64,000 nt of DNA, taken from assembly GCA_963800395.1 (NCBI GenBank), contig CAWDBD010000027.1, positions 96,058 through 160,057 of the forward strand, read 5' to 3'. Position numbers and translations under genes: made by a program. Below, one piece after another: positions 28,485 to 37,249 of the stretch. Positions within the stretch are counted from its first letter, which is position 1, and every line of letters starts with the position of its first letter. The notes under the pieces were generated by a model, which was given only the letters and a program-made list of their open reading frames with translations, made no database searches and had not been told where the DNA came from. The DNA is from DASSBG01 sp963800395. Lineage in GTDB: Bacteria > Pseudomonadota > Gammaproteobacteria > Xanthomonadales > Rhodanobacteraceae.

Positions 28485-29318
28485 TCAGTCGTTCGCGACT
28501 GGCCCGAGCCCTTTCAGTATGCTCCCATCGAGCTCATCGATGTAGCTACGTACTTCACGGTTTTGCTGCATGGATTGGGCCGGTTCCAGCACCAGAGTAT
28601 CCTCCATGCCGATATCCGCGCCAGGTAAATCACCCAGCGCAACCGTCTCCATTCGGGGTTCATGTATAGGCAGGGTCACTGCGCGATAGATAATGACCGG
28701 ATGATCCAGCGGATAATCTTTCGCCAGTACATCCACCAGTATCTGGCGATAACCGGCCGCGGTCTTCAGGCGCTTCAGGCTGCGATCTCCGGCCACACCA
28801 GCCTGCCACAGCACCAGGCAGGCACTGGGATCGACGCGGCGTTTGTAAATCATCAACTGGGTCGCCTCGAAGTGCTGGCAGCCGAATTTGCCCGGATCGA
28901 TACCCAGATCGGCATACAGGCAATCCTCGGCGGAAATTCCCGGCTCCATGTGCGCATCGTAACCCTGCTCGCGCGCCAGCTCGATGGCGCGGTGCGCCGG
29001 CCAGGCAAAAACGCCCGGGTGCCCGTAGAAGGCTGCGCATACCTGCCGGCCCTTGCGCACCTCGGCCAGCAGCGTATCGATCATCGCGTGATAGGTCTCC
29101 ATGCGCGAGCGACCTTCACCGTATAGCGGCTGCAGGCTGCGCACATCCGCATTCATTTCCTCGACCCACTGTTCCACCACGCCGTCGGATGCCGCCACGA
29201 ACACGACATCGGCCTGCTCGATATAGCTGCGAGCCAGCGGTCCGATGTGTGAACCCAGCGTCATGCCGATGCCCACGCAGACCAGATTGCCGCTCGATTT
29301 GTTTGCGTTCATGCCCAT
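28485..29318 (-). CDS. Borosin-type peptide alpha-N-methyltransferase (split, SonM-like)
   Basis: A 277-residue SAM-dependent methylase of the tetrapyrrole-methylase superfamily. LVCVGIGMTLGSHIGPLARS at the start of the fold, EQADVVFVAASDG, the FYGHPGVFAWPAHRAI SAM-binding loop, DAHMEPGISAEDCLYADLGIDPG and YKRRVDPSACLVLWQ follow the SonM/OphMA order closely. These enzymes methylate backbone amides of a precursor peptide. There is no C-terminal core peptide fused, which fits the split class acting on a separate substrate; the 85-aa peptide gene directly downstream is the obvious candidate. A catalytic Tyr/Arg set (YGEGRSRMETYHAM) is present. Start at 29318 or the ATG six bases later. Confidence 0.9.
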   Translation of the reverse strand: MGMNANKSSGNLVCVGIGMTLGSHIGPLARSYIEQADVVFVAASDGVVEQWVEEMNADVRSLQPLYGEGRSRMETYHAMIDTLLAEVRKGRQVCAAFYGHPGVFAWPAHRAIELAREQGYDAHMEPGISAEDCLYADLGIDPGKFGCQHFEATQLMIYKRRVDPSACLVLWQAGVAGDRSLKRLKTAAGYRQILVDVLAKDYPLDHPVIIYRAVTLPIHEPRMETVALGDLPGADIGMEDTLVLEPAQSMQQNREVRSYIDELDGSILKGLGPVAND

Positions 29319-29387
29319 TCCAGATTCAGGGATTACCCGATTATGCCTTGTCTTGCATTTATTCAGCTTGACTGGTGCACAAAAGAA

Positions 29388-29415
29388 AACGGCCGCTTCA
29401 TGTGAAGCGGCCGTT
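29388..29415 (-). terminator. Rho-independent terminator of the lipase gene
   Basis: A perfect 13-bp stem (AACGGCCGCTTCA with its complement) and a two-base spacer, followed on the minus strand by TTTTCTTTT. It lies just after the stop of the minus-strand lipase gene at 29438 and insulates the borosin genes from it. Confidence 0.88.
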
Positions 29416-29437
29416 ATTACCCGAGATTTTGCGAAAG

Positions 29438-31552
29438 CTATTCGACGGGCTTGAGTACCGCGGGATTGGCCACCTGCACGGCCTTACCGCCGCTGCCAAT
29501 AAGGCTGGCCATTTCGCCCTGCATTTCGGCGGTGACCGCCGGATCTGCCGCAGGACTCAACAGCGATCCGTGCTCACCACTGGTGAAGCGGGTCGCCGCA
29601 CGCACGCCGGCTGCCGACTGGGTGCTGGAATCGATGGCGGTCAGGCCCAGTGCCGCAATCAGCGGCTCGGTACCGGAAAGCGGTGCACCTGGCACGCTGT
29701 TGGGAATGACCTGGTCGGACGGCGAGCTGTCGCTGCCCACCACTTCCTGCAGCAGCAGGTTCTTGCCCGTGGTGAAGCGGGCAAAGTTGATCGGATCACT
29801 CGAATCGACGGCGGTCTGCGCGGCCAGCATGAACTGGTCGTAGGCTGGCGTGCCCTGCTCGACACCGGCCTGAGCCAGACCGGCGTGAATCTGCGGTCCG
29901 ATCGACACCGATGCATCCAGCAGGCGCGCAATGCCGCCACCCGGAACGTTCAGGACGGCCGTCTGCACATTCGGATCAACGGCCATGAACACGGTACCGA
30001 CAATGCTGCCCAGCGACTGACCGGTGTAGCTGATATCGCTTGCGTTGAAGGCGGTACCGGGCTTGTCGGGCAGAGCCATGCTGCCGATGCTGTGCTCGAG
30101 CTCGACCAGATCGGCCACCCCTTCGCGCAGATTGTCACGCGAGGTGAGCAGGCTCTGCAGGTTGATGAAGTGCGAACCGGACGGATCCACCTTGCCGTCG
30201 GGGCCTGGGGCACCGGTATCGTTGTTCATGACATCCAGATTGAAGGTGCGTTCCTGGGCCGCTGCCGCAAAGGGCGTGTTGCCGATGTAGAACGGATTGC
30301 TCGAATCGACACCGTGCAACGGCAGGTCCATGGCGACAACAGCGTAGCCCAGCGAAGCGTAGGTCTGCGCCACCGCCAGCATGTCGGTACGGTTGCGGGT
30401 GATGCCGTGCTGGAAGATGACCACCGGCCAGCCACCAGCCGGTCGAGTGCCCGTGTTGGGCACGGTCACCAGCAGCGGCGCGCCCAGGGACTGGTTGGCT
30501 ACCGGGAACGGGTTGTAGGCAGTGACGTTGGTGGAGGTGGGGTCGAGGCCGAAGCTTGCCGCCGGCCCTGCATAGGCGCCGGGCGCAGCGTGCCAGAAAT
30601 CCGTCAGCGGCGCAGTCGGATCGCTCTGGCTGGGCACACCCAGGTAATACGGCAGATTGATGTAGCCGATATAGACGTCGGCGATCGGCGCCAGACCCAG
30701 GCCCAGATCACCAAGTGTCTTGCCGGTCGGGGCCAGTTGCGTGGTGGCTGCAGGAGCCCCCTCGATCTTGCTGGTTACTGCGTTCAGCACGGTGTTGGTG
30801 CTCTGCGTCGTGGCTACCCACGACAACACGATGTCAGCACGGGATACACCCGCGCCAGCGGCTGCAGCTTCCTGGGAATTGACCAGTTGCCGCACCGGCT
30901 CCAGCTGGCAAGCCTGGGCGTCAGTGAGCGATTCGCTGGTCGACTTGCCGTTCACGCACAGGGCTGCGGCGCCCTTGGCCAGGGTATAGGTCAACGAAGC
31001 TGTCACCGGAGTGCCGTTACCGTTGGTAATGCCATTGGTCAGCACCGCCATGTAGCTGGTGCGGGGCTTGAGCGGGCTGGTGGGCACGATGGCCAGGGTC
31101 TTGCCGTCCGTATCGGATGGTGCCATGGCAACCACGTACTCTTCGGGCGAGGACAATTCACGGGTGATGCCCGTGACCTTTCCGCCGGGCCCATCGAGAG
31201 TCACCTCGTACACGTGCACGTCGTTACCCGCACTAAGCGAGTCCGCACTTGGCGCGGTTGAAAAACTGGTGCTCCACGGCGCCACGGTGCTGAAGCCGTC
31301 GAGCGCGTTCAATGCCACCTGTGGATCACTGAAATCGGCCGGATCGGCAACAGGAATATTGAGGGTGAGGTCCGTGGTTCCCGAGAACAGCAGGTTGTTG
31401 GGGAACGGAATCACGCTGTTGGCCGGATCGAAGTTGGCGACGATGGCCGGTGGCGGTGGCGGGTTGTTGCCAACGCTGGAAGAGCCGCTGCTGCCGCATG
31501 CGGTCAGCAAAAGGCTAAGAGCGATCAGGGCGAATAGGTTACGAAGCTGCAT
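29438..31552 (-). CDS. Pla-1/cef-like lipoprotein lipase
   Basis: A 704-residue lipoprotein: signal peptide ending in the lipobox LLLTACGSS (Cys about residue 19), then a Ser/Pro-rich linker (SSSVGNNPPPPP). The body matches the bacterial Pla-1/cef (VolA-related) lipase group: an N-terminal domain beginning FDPANSVIPFPNNLLF, the oxyanion-loop region VVIFQHGITRNRTDML, the nucleophile elbow YTGQSLGSIVG with the catalytic Ser, and a late EHGS segment that may carry the His. Surface-exposed or outer-membrane lipid hydrolysis is inferred. The frame is intact and a clear terminator follows. Confidence 0.88.
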   Translation of the reverse strand: MQLRNLFALIALSLLLTACGSSGSSSVGNNPPPPPAIVANFDPANSVIPFPNNLLFSGTTDLTLNIPVADPADFSDPQVALNALDGFSTVAPWSTSFSTAPSADSLSAGNDVHVYEVTLDGPGGKVTGITRELSSPEEYVVAMAPSDTDGKTLAIVPTSPLKPRTSYMAVLTNGITNGNGTPVTASLTYTLAKGAAALCVNGKSTSESLTDAQACQLEPVRQLVNSQEAAAAGAGVSRADIVLSWVATTQSTNTVLNAVTSKIEGAPAATTQLAPTGKTLGDLGLGLAPIADVYIGYINLPYYLGVPSQSDPTAPLTDFWHAAPGAYAGPAASFGLDPTSTNVTAYNPFPVANQSLGAPLLVTVPNTGTRPAGGWPVVIFQHGITRNRTDMLAVAQTYASLGYAVVAMDLPLHGVDSSNPFYIGNTPFAAAAQERTFNLDVMNNDTGAPGPDGKVDPSGSHFINLQSLLTSRDNLREGVADLVELEHSIGSMALPDKPGTAFNASDISYTGQSLGSIVGTVFMAVDPNVQTAVLNVPGGGIARLLDASVSIGPQIHAGLAQAGVEQGTPAYDQFMLAAQTAVDSSDPINFARFTTGKNLLLQEVVGSDSSPSDQVIPNSVPGAPLSGTEPLIAALGLTAIDSSTQSAAGVRAATRFTSGEHGSLLSPAADPAVTAEMQGEMASLIGSGGKAVQVANPAVLKPVE

Positions 31553-31784
31553 GATGAAAGTTTCCTTGTGCGCGGGGCGCCTTGCAGGGCATCGGGCATG
31601 CGCGGGCGTGTTCGGAGTATCCCCCGCTATCTTATGCAGTTCAAACGCATGTTTGCAATGATTGCGTGCGCTGACGCCGCGGCTCCGCGCTGCTGCGATG
31701 CATCAAAAAGTGCGTGGACAAGGGCCGGATTCGGCCCTGGCAGCGGCATGTACTGCCAGCGAAGCATGCGCTGAGCACGGATGA

Positions 31785-32672
31785 TCAAGTTTTGACAGCA
31801 GCTTCCTGCCACGCTCCCGGTTCGGGATCAAAGCCGCGTGGATGCACCCCAAGCACGTTTTCAAGACGCGAATTGTCCGCCAGCAGATCATCATTCAGCC
31901 GCGCGGCGGCGGAGGCTGCGCGACTGAAACGGGCCATGGGTGTGATCCCGCGCAGCAGCCACGCCGGCACCGGAAGCGCCACGGTGCGCTGCGGCACGCT
32001 GTCGCGCACGCGTCGAAACAACTCGCTGGCCGTGAGTCGCTCGCCGCCACCGCACTCGATACAGCAGCCACTGGCATCGGCGTTGTGCAGGCTCGCCAGT
32101 ACCGCGGCAGCCACGTCGTCAACATGCACGGGCTGGCGCAAGCCCTGCGCCTGCGGCAGGGGCATGGCGCGCCAGCGCAGGGCCATGCGCGCCAGCCGGC
32201 TCAGGCTGCGGTCCATGCCCGTACCCCACAACAGGGTCGGTCGCAACACCGTCCAGGGCAGGCCCAGGTCATCACAGCGCCGGGCCAGCACATCCTCGGC
32301 CCGGCGCATGCGCTCGGCCAGTTCCCGTTCACCGCGGTGGGCAGAACGGGCCTTGCTCACGGCGCTCATCGAACTGAGTGCGACAACCTGCACGGCGCTG
32401 GTCGGACGCCAGCACGCGAACCAGTCAACAAACAGATCCAGTGGGCCGAGACTGAGCACGGCCGCGACTGGCGGTAGCGGCGGCACCGCATCGGGCAGGC
32501 GCGCACCGATCCAGCGCACGCCGTCGTCAGTGTCGTGCTGGCCAGCATGCCTGCTGAGCGCCAGTACCGGCTGCCGCTGGTCCCGGCATCGCGCCAGTAC
32601 CCGCGTGCCCACCTGCCCGCTGGCTCCAAATACCAGCAGCGGAGCTGATGCCGCCACGGCCGAAGTGCTCAC
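31785..32672 (-). CDS. NAD(P)-binding epimerase/dehydratase-like protein
   Basis: A 295-residue atypical extended SDR. The dinucleotide motif is VFGASGQVGTRVL (residues 14-26), and VVALSSMSAVSK takes the place of the catalytic Ser region; the usual YxxxK pair is not clear, as the corresponding segment is RGERELAERMRRAE. Substrate and pathway are unknown. Its start overlaps the stop of the upstream gene (ATGA), so the two are co-transcribed. Confidence 0.78.
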   Translation of the reverse strand: MSTSAVAASAPLLVFGASGQVGTRVLARCRDQRQPVLALSRHAGQHDTDDGVRWIGARLPDAVPPLPPVAAVLSLGPLDLFVDWFACWRPTSAVQVVALSSMSAVSKARSAHRGERELAERMRRAEDVLARRCDDLGLPWTVLRPTLLWGTGMDRSLSRLARMALRWRAMPLPQAQGLRQPVHVDDVAAAVLASLHNADASGCCIECGGGERLTASELFRRVRDSVPQRTVALPVPAWLLRGITPMARFSRAASAAARLNDDLLADNSRLENVLGVHPRGFDPEPGAWQEAAVKT

Positions 32673-33613
32673 AGCCTGTCGCTGGCTCCGTCAGGCAGGG
32701 GTATGCTCAAGGTGAAGCCATGTCGGCGCTGGTCTTCGCTTCCAATGGCCAGACGCAGCCCCTGCTCATCCAGACGCTGCTGGTGGTTGAACAATGCGGT
32801 GTCGAGGGCTTCCTGCTCGGGAGCGGTCATGCCTTCCCTGCGCGGGCCGGAAAACGCGATATCCACCCGCCCGTCGTCAAAACGCGCGTCAAAGTTCGCC
32901 ACCGTGTCCGCAGCGCAGCCACGCATGCCCACCTGCAGCAGGTTTACCAGGGTCGGCGGCAGCCACGGCCATGGCGGCAGGACCGGAAGATCCTCGAGGC
33001 TGGATTCCAGCACCGGCCCATTCGGGTTGCGCGCGCGGGTCAGCACCAGGGCACTGTCGATGACTTCACCCAGCTCGATGGCATGGTTGTCTCGCCCGGC
33101 CATGGCCACGGTCGCCAGGGCTACCGCGAGATCGTCCTCCGGTACCGGCACAACGGCCTTCTGCAGCAGCTCCGGCATGCGCTGCAGCATGTCGTCATCG
33201 ACCAGGGCGGCACGCGCCTGGAACAAGCGCTTGCGGGCACCGGTGACATGCTCCATCAGATGCTCCAGGTCATCCTTGTCTGCTCCCGGCATCAGCTCCA
33301 CCGGCTGCAGGCAGTATTGCACCGCTGCATCGTAATCATGCACCCGCTTGTGATAATCGACCAGGGTATTGACCAGGCTCTCCGGCAGGACCGTCGGCGC
33401 CGCCGGCTCGCGCACGAGGCTCGCTGCCAGGTCACCCAGCATGCGCCCCAGGACGGCATCTGAACGCTGTTTTTCTGACTCTTCCTGCACCTGATGCAGG
33501 ACCCGTCGTGATTCTTCGCTCTGCTCCCGGCAACCCGCCAGTTGCGAGCGCAGCCGCAACACCAGCAGCAACGCCAGCACCAGTACCGCAGCGGCAACTA
33601 TCCATCCGATCAT
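32669..33613 (-). CDS. Membrane-anchored protein with degenerate kinase-like ATPase end
   Basis: A 314-residue protein of uncertain function. One N-terminal membrane segment (WIVAAAVLVLALLLVLRL) is followed by a coiled coil (CREQSEESRRVLHQVQEESEK) and a helical domain of about 180 residues. The C-terminal 100 residues (PTLVNLLQVGMRGCAAD, then HGFTLSIPLPDG at the end) recall the ATPase domain of sensor kinases without its Asn and Gly boxes. No H-box was found. It may be a scaffold or a pseudo-kinase. It heads a two-gene unit with the epimerase-like protein. Confidence 0.6.
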   Translation of the reverse strand: MIGWIVAAAVLVLALLLVLRLRSQLAGCREQSEESRRVLHQVQEESEKQRSDAVLGRMLGDLAASLVREPAAPTVLPESLVNTLVDYHKRVHDYDAAVQYCLQPVELMPGADKDDLEHLMEHVTGARKRLFQARAALVDDDMLQRMPELLQKAVVPVPEDDLAVALATVAMAGRDNHAIELGEVIDSALVLTRARNPNGPVLESSLEDLPVLPPWPWLPPTLVNLLQVGMRGCAADTVANFDARFDDGRVDIAFSGPRREGMTAPEQEALDTALFNHQQRLDEQGLRLAIGSEDQRRHGFTLSIPLPDGASDRL

Positions 33614-33777
33614 CTGTCATTCCTTGCACCTGCCAAGCTGCGAATAATACAGGGATTTTTGCCGAAAAACCGGAAAAACAGAGGCCATCCCGAGCAAGCT
33701 GACTGGCGCATGCAGGGTGTTTTGCCAAGTTTACGTACAATCGAGCATGGTTTGACTGCCCTCCGACGCCTTTTCTC

Positions 33778-34913
33778 ATGCCTTCTCCACGCAAGATCAT
33801 TCATGTCGACATGGACGCGTTTTATTCGTCGGTGGAGCAGCGCGACGACCCGTCCCTGCGCGGACGGCCGGTCGTGGTGGCCTGGCGTGGCGCACGCTCG
33901 GTGGTGTGTGCCGCCAGCTACGAGGCACGCAAATTCGGCGTGCATTCGGCGATGCCGGCGCTGCGCGCCGAACGGCTGTGCCCCGATGCCGCATTCGTGG
34001 CGCCGGACTTCGCCCGCTACAAGGCCGTGTCACGCCAGATTCGCGGAGATCTTCGCGCGCCATACGTCGCTGATCGAGCCACTGTCGCTGGACGAGGCCT
34101 ATCTGGATGTCACCGCCGCCGAGTCGGGCCTGCCCTCGGCCACCGCCTGCGCCGAAGCCATACGTGCGGCGATCCGCGAGGAAACCGGCCTCACTGCGTC
34201 GGCCGGCATCGCACCCAACAAGTTTCTGGCCAAGGTGGCCTCGGACTGGAACAAGCCGAACGGTCAGTTCGTGGTGCGGCCGCAGTGACGTTGACCGTTT
34301 CCTGATCCAGCTCAAGGTGGGTCTGATTCCGGGGGTCGGAAAAGTCATGCAGGCAAGGCTGGCCGAATTGGGTGTGTATACCGTGGGGGATCTGCGCGGC
34401 ATGGCTCGGCACGTGCTGGAAAAGCGATTTGGGCGTTGGGGGCAGCGCTTGTACGAACTGGCGCGCGGCATCGACGAACGCCCGGTCTCAAGTGAACGCC
34501 TGCTGCAACAGATCTCCTCCGAAGACACCTTTGCCGAAGACCTGCTGCTGGAGCAACTGGAGCCGCACATCCGGCGGCTGGCCGCCAAGACCTGGGCCGC
34601 CTACGAACGCAAGCACGACGACGAGCACCCGCGCGTGGCCCGCACCGTGGTGCTGAAGCTCAAGACCGCTGACTTCAGGAATCTCACCCGCAGCCTGACC
34701 CCGACACAACGGCCACAGTCCGAGCGCGAACTGGCCGACATCGCCTGCGCCCTGCGCCAGCGCGTCGAACGCCCCGCCACCACCCGCTACCGACTCGTCG
34801 GCGTGGGCCTGTCCGGCTTCGTCGACGCCGAACTGCATGCCGCCGAACAGGCCGATCTGTTCGATTCAGGCTCCCCCGCAACAGCCTCCCCGCCCCATCG
34901 GGAATCGGACTGA
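33778..34913 (+). CDS. dinB: DNA polymerase IV (frameshifted)
   Basis: Y-family translesion polymerase. The palm starts HVDMDAFYSSVEQRDDP (first metal-binding Asp), followed by VVCAASYEARKFGV. The second catalytic motif SLDEAYLDVT is present, then the helix-hairpin-helix IPGVGKVMQARLAELGV and the little-finger domain to the end. One extra base near 34050 and another near 34286 shift the frame; removing each restores a single protein of about 377 aa. No LexA box was recognised upstream, though a TACAAT -10-like hexamer sits at 33736-33741. Confidence 0.9.
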
Positions 34914-35309
34914 GGAGAGGCATGCGCCCCAACAGCACATATCGACTCACCGCCAAATGGCACCGACATCTCGGCGACGTCCAGATTCCGTCATTCCCGC
35001 GCACGCGGAGAGAGTCCATGGATGGACTCGGCATTGAGGAGCGAGGAAAGCGGGAGGCGCTTTACAACAGCCGAACGGCTGGTCATCCAGCGCCTTTGGG
35101 ACGTCGCGGTGGCATCGATGTCACTGGCTTGCCGCTTGCGTGGGAATGACGAGCGTCAAGTGCCATCAAGGATAATGGGATCAACAATGGAGCACAGTGA
35201 GATCCATGCATGATCGATGGCGGAGAATGTCTTTGACCACGTCCTTCGGTCAGCCCGTTGTTGGCGTCCCAAGAAGGCGTGCGCTGCACAAGCTTCAGCA
35301 GGAATCACC
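34914..35309. other. Intergenic region with inverted repeat arms
   Basis: About 395 bases with no convincing gene. Oppositely oriented copies of CGTCATTCCC lie at 34989-34998 and 35143-35152, a type of intergenic repeat common in this bacterial group. The rest has no coding bias that I can see. Confidence 0.45.
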
Positions 35310-35516
35310 ATGACAAGCCCGGCCACACTGATGTGGGGCATCCTGTTCGGCTCGATCGGCCTGGGCTTCTTCCTCTATGGAAAGCGCCAGCGCATGATCG
35401 TGCCGCTGTTCTGCGGCATCGCCCTGATGGCCTACCCCTACTTCGTCAGCGCCACCTGGGCATTGGTGCTGATCGGCGTGGTGCTGATGGCGGTGCCCTA
35501 CTTCCTGCGCTACTGA
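35310..35516 (+). CDS. Small two-span membrane protein
   Basis: A 68-residue protein from the ATG at 35310 (AGGA site eight bases upstream). Its hydrophobic segments are LMWGILFGSIGLGFFLYG and, after a basic KRQR turn, PLFCGIALMAYPYFVSATWALVLIGVVLMAVPYFL broken by a polar bend. Close relatives are common in Xanthomonadales, where they are annotated without good evidence as amino acid transport proteins. Function unknown. Confidence 0.75.
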   Translation: MTSPATLMWGILFGSIGLGFFLYGKRQRMIVPLFCGIALMAYPYFVSATWALVLIGVVLMAVPYFLRY

Positions 35517-35528
35517 AACTGCGCGGGT

Positions 35529-35570
35529 GCCGCACCCGCACCGCACCGGCACCGGCACCGGCACCGGCGA
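35529..35570. repeat. Short GGCACC-type hexanucleotide repeat
   Basis: About six near-perfect copies of a CACCGG/GGCACC unit in the intergenic space between the small membrane protein and yjdM. Possible slippage site; no function is evident. Confidence 0.5.
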
Positions 35571-35723
35571 GACTACTTCGGCTGGTAGCCATCGACGAAG
35601 TTCAGGTTGCCGAAGGTCAATGGATCAGAGCAAATTCGCACCTATTCGGTGGAGGAAAATGTCTCTGACTCCTTGTCCTGGATGAAGTCTGCGGGCCCTG
35701 CAGATGAAGACACAAATGATCGC

Positions 35724-36062
35724 TCATGCCTTTCGCACGAACTCGGACTTGAGGTTCATGGCGCCAACACCATCAATCTTGCAAGCGATGTTGTGGTCAC
35801 CCTCGACCAGACGGATATTCTTCACCTTGGTGCCTACCTTGAGCACGGACGAAGACCCTTTGACTTTCAGGTCCTTTATCACCGTTACCGAATCACCATC
35901 GACCAGCGTGTTGCCGCTGGCATCCTTGACCAAGACTGTATCGGTATTTTCATCACCATCCGTCGCAGACCATTCATGGGCGCACTCGGGGCAGACATAC
36001 ATGTCTCTGTCTTCATAGGTGTAGCTGGAACTGCACTTGGGACAATTCGGCAAGTCACTCAT
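35724..36062 (-). CDS. yjdM: YjdM/PhnA zinc-ribbon protein
   Basis: A 112-residue protein of the PhnA/YjdM family. The N-terminal zinc ribbon has CPKC (residues 6-9) and CPEC about 18 residues later (MYVCPECAHEW). The C-terminal SH3-like domain reads VKDASGNTLVDGDSVTVIKDLKVKG and GTKVKNIRLVEGDHNIACKIDG. Historically tied to phosphonate metabolism, though family members need not act there. The start at 36062 opens directly onto the MSDLPNCPKC form typical of the family; an upstream in-frame ATG would add 50 atypical residues. Confidence 0.9.
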   Translation of the reverse strand: MSDLPNCPKCSSSYTYEDRDMYVCPECAHEWSATDGDENTDTVLVKDASGNTLVDGDSVTVIKDLKVKGSSSVLKVGTKVKNIRLVEGDHNIACKIDGVGAMNLKSEFVRKA

Positions 36063-36535
36063 CGCATCTTCGCTTCCATCATGATTGGGCCAACGCTTGA
36101 GCTCAGCCGCAGCGAGGCCCGTAACGGGTCTGGCGACGGCTGGAGCGCGCGCGTAGCGTGCCCGGAACGGGAATTGCTGCCGAGAGGAAAGTTTCATCGG
36201 CTTCCCGTTCATTGTCGCAGGTTCGAACTGCCGAAGTCTGAGCGCAGCAATGGCGGCCTGTGCGAATGCTGGAGCACTCGCAGATTCAAGCTTGAAATCG
36301 CCGGTGCGGCCGTATTTGTCTATGCCGGAAGAGCGTCAGCGGCTGTGGCGGCGGCAGCTTGAACGGCAACGTCTACGAGCAAGGGCAAAAGAGTGACGCG
36401 CTACAAAAGCGTGACGGTTGACGAATTTAATTGCCTCCGTCCCCTTTTTGGTTGACAGAGCGCCAATACGAGCGTTGACATTGCGAATGCGAACGGTTAT
36501 TGTTTGCAACAACTCCCCTCGACGAAACAAATTCG
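36063..36535. other. Intergenic region between yjdM and the cupredoxin gene
   Basis: About 470 bases, with yjdM reading leftward and the cupredoxin gene rightward. The last 120 bases are AT-richer and should hold the cupredoxin promoter. I could not make out a convincing Fur box or other operator. No gene was supported. Confidence 0.4.
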
Positions 36536-36865
36536 ATGAAACTCTCCGCTATAGCTGCAACGTTGCTGCTGAGCATGACGGGTGCGGCGGTCGGCCAGGA
36601 CTTGCCCACGTTCACGCTGGTCCTGAAGAACCATGTCTATCATCCCGATGAATTGAAGGTTCCCGCTGGAACCAAGTTCAAGCTCATCGTGCGCAACGAG
36701 GATCCCACTCCAGAAGAGTTCGAGAGCACGGACTTCAATCGCGAGAAAATCGTGCTGCCGAACACCAGCATGACTGTATACGTTGGGCCGTTGCGTGCCG
36801 GTAGCTACCGATTCTTCGGCGAGTTCCATCAAGCCACGGCCCAAGGCCGGCTGATCGCGGAGTAG
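36536..36865 (+). CDS. Periplasmic cupredoxin-like protein of an FTR1 iron-uptake locus
   Basis: A 109-residue exported protein: signal peptide MKLSAIAATLLLSMTGAAVG, then a single cupredoxin-type beta-sandwich. NHVYHPDELKVPAGTKFKL, EEFESTDFNREKIVLP and FFGEFHQATAQGRL match the small cupredoxins encoded beside FTR1-type iron permeases. The FGEFH His is the likely metal ligand. It precedes the FTR1 remnant by four bases, so the pair was an operon. It probably once supplied oxidised iron to the permease. Confidence 0.85.
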   Translation: MKLSAIAATLLLSMTGAAVGQDLPTFTLVLKNHVYHPDELKVPAGTKFKLIVRNEDPTPEEFESTDFNREKIVLPNTSMTVYVGPLRAGSYRFFGEFHQATAQGRLIAE

Positions 36866-36869
36866 TCAC

Positions 36870-37160
36870 ATGCCTGGCGTAGCGCTACTGGTGTTTCGTC
36901 AGGTGATGGAGGCGGCATTGATCGTCTCCACCGTCTGTGCCGCCACCTGCGGTGTGGCGCGACGGGGATGGTTTGTCGCCGCAGGCATAGGCATCCTCAT
37001 CGGCTACGACGCCCACCCGCCGGGGATCCAGCTGGTCTTTTACGCCACTACATTGCTGCTGTTGGTCGTCGGCATGCAGCGACCAGGCCGAACCGCGCCG
37101 TCGCCCTCACCAAGGATGCGTTCGCCACCCGCGCATTCAGCCTCCGAGTCCGTGCGTTAA
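36870..37160 (+). pseudogene. FTR1-type iron permease, internally deleted remnant
   Basis: The first 45 residues (MPGVALLVFRQVMEAALIVS, RRGWFVAAGIGI) match the start of FTR1-family permeases, and the segment GIQLVFYATTLLLLVVGM matches the final membrane span. About 180 residues between them are missing, including the second ferroxidase motif. Even the first REGLE-like motif reads RQVME. The last 25 residues are out of family. The remaining protein cannot form a seven-span permease. Junction near position 37010-37020. Confidence 0.75.
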
Positions 37161-37249
37161 CCCATCCCCTCTTCTTGCTCGCCCGTATCCCCGGCAGCTG
37201 GCGCCGGGCGCGAGCGTGTGTCTTGAATCATCAGCCCAGGAACCCTCCC

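Noticed and set aside
29375..31261. Long plus-strand frame of 628 codons opposite the lipase gene
   Set aside because: Antisense by-product; the minus strand encodes a lipoprotein with lipobox and GxSxG, while the plus frame runs through its terminator.
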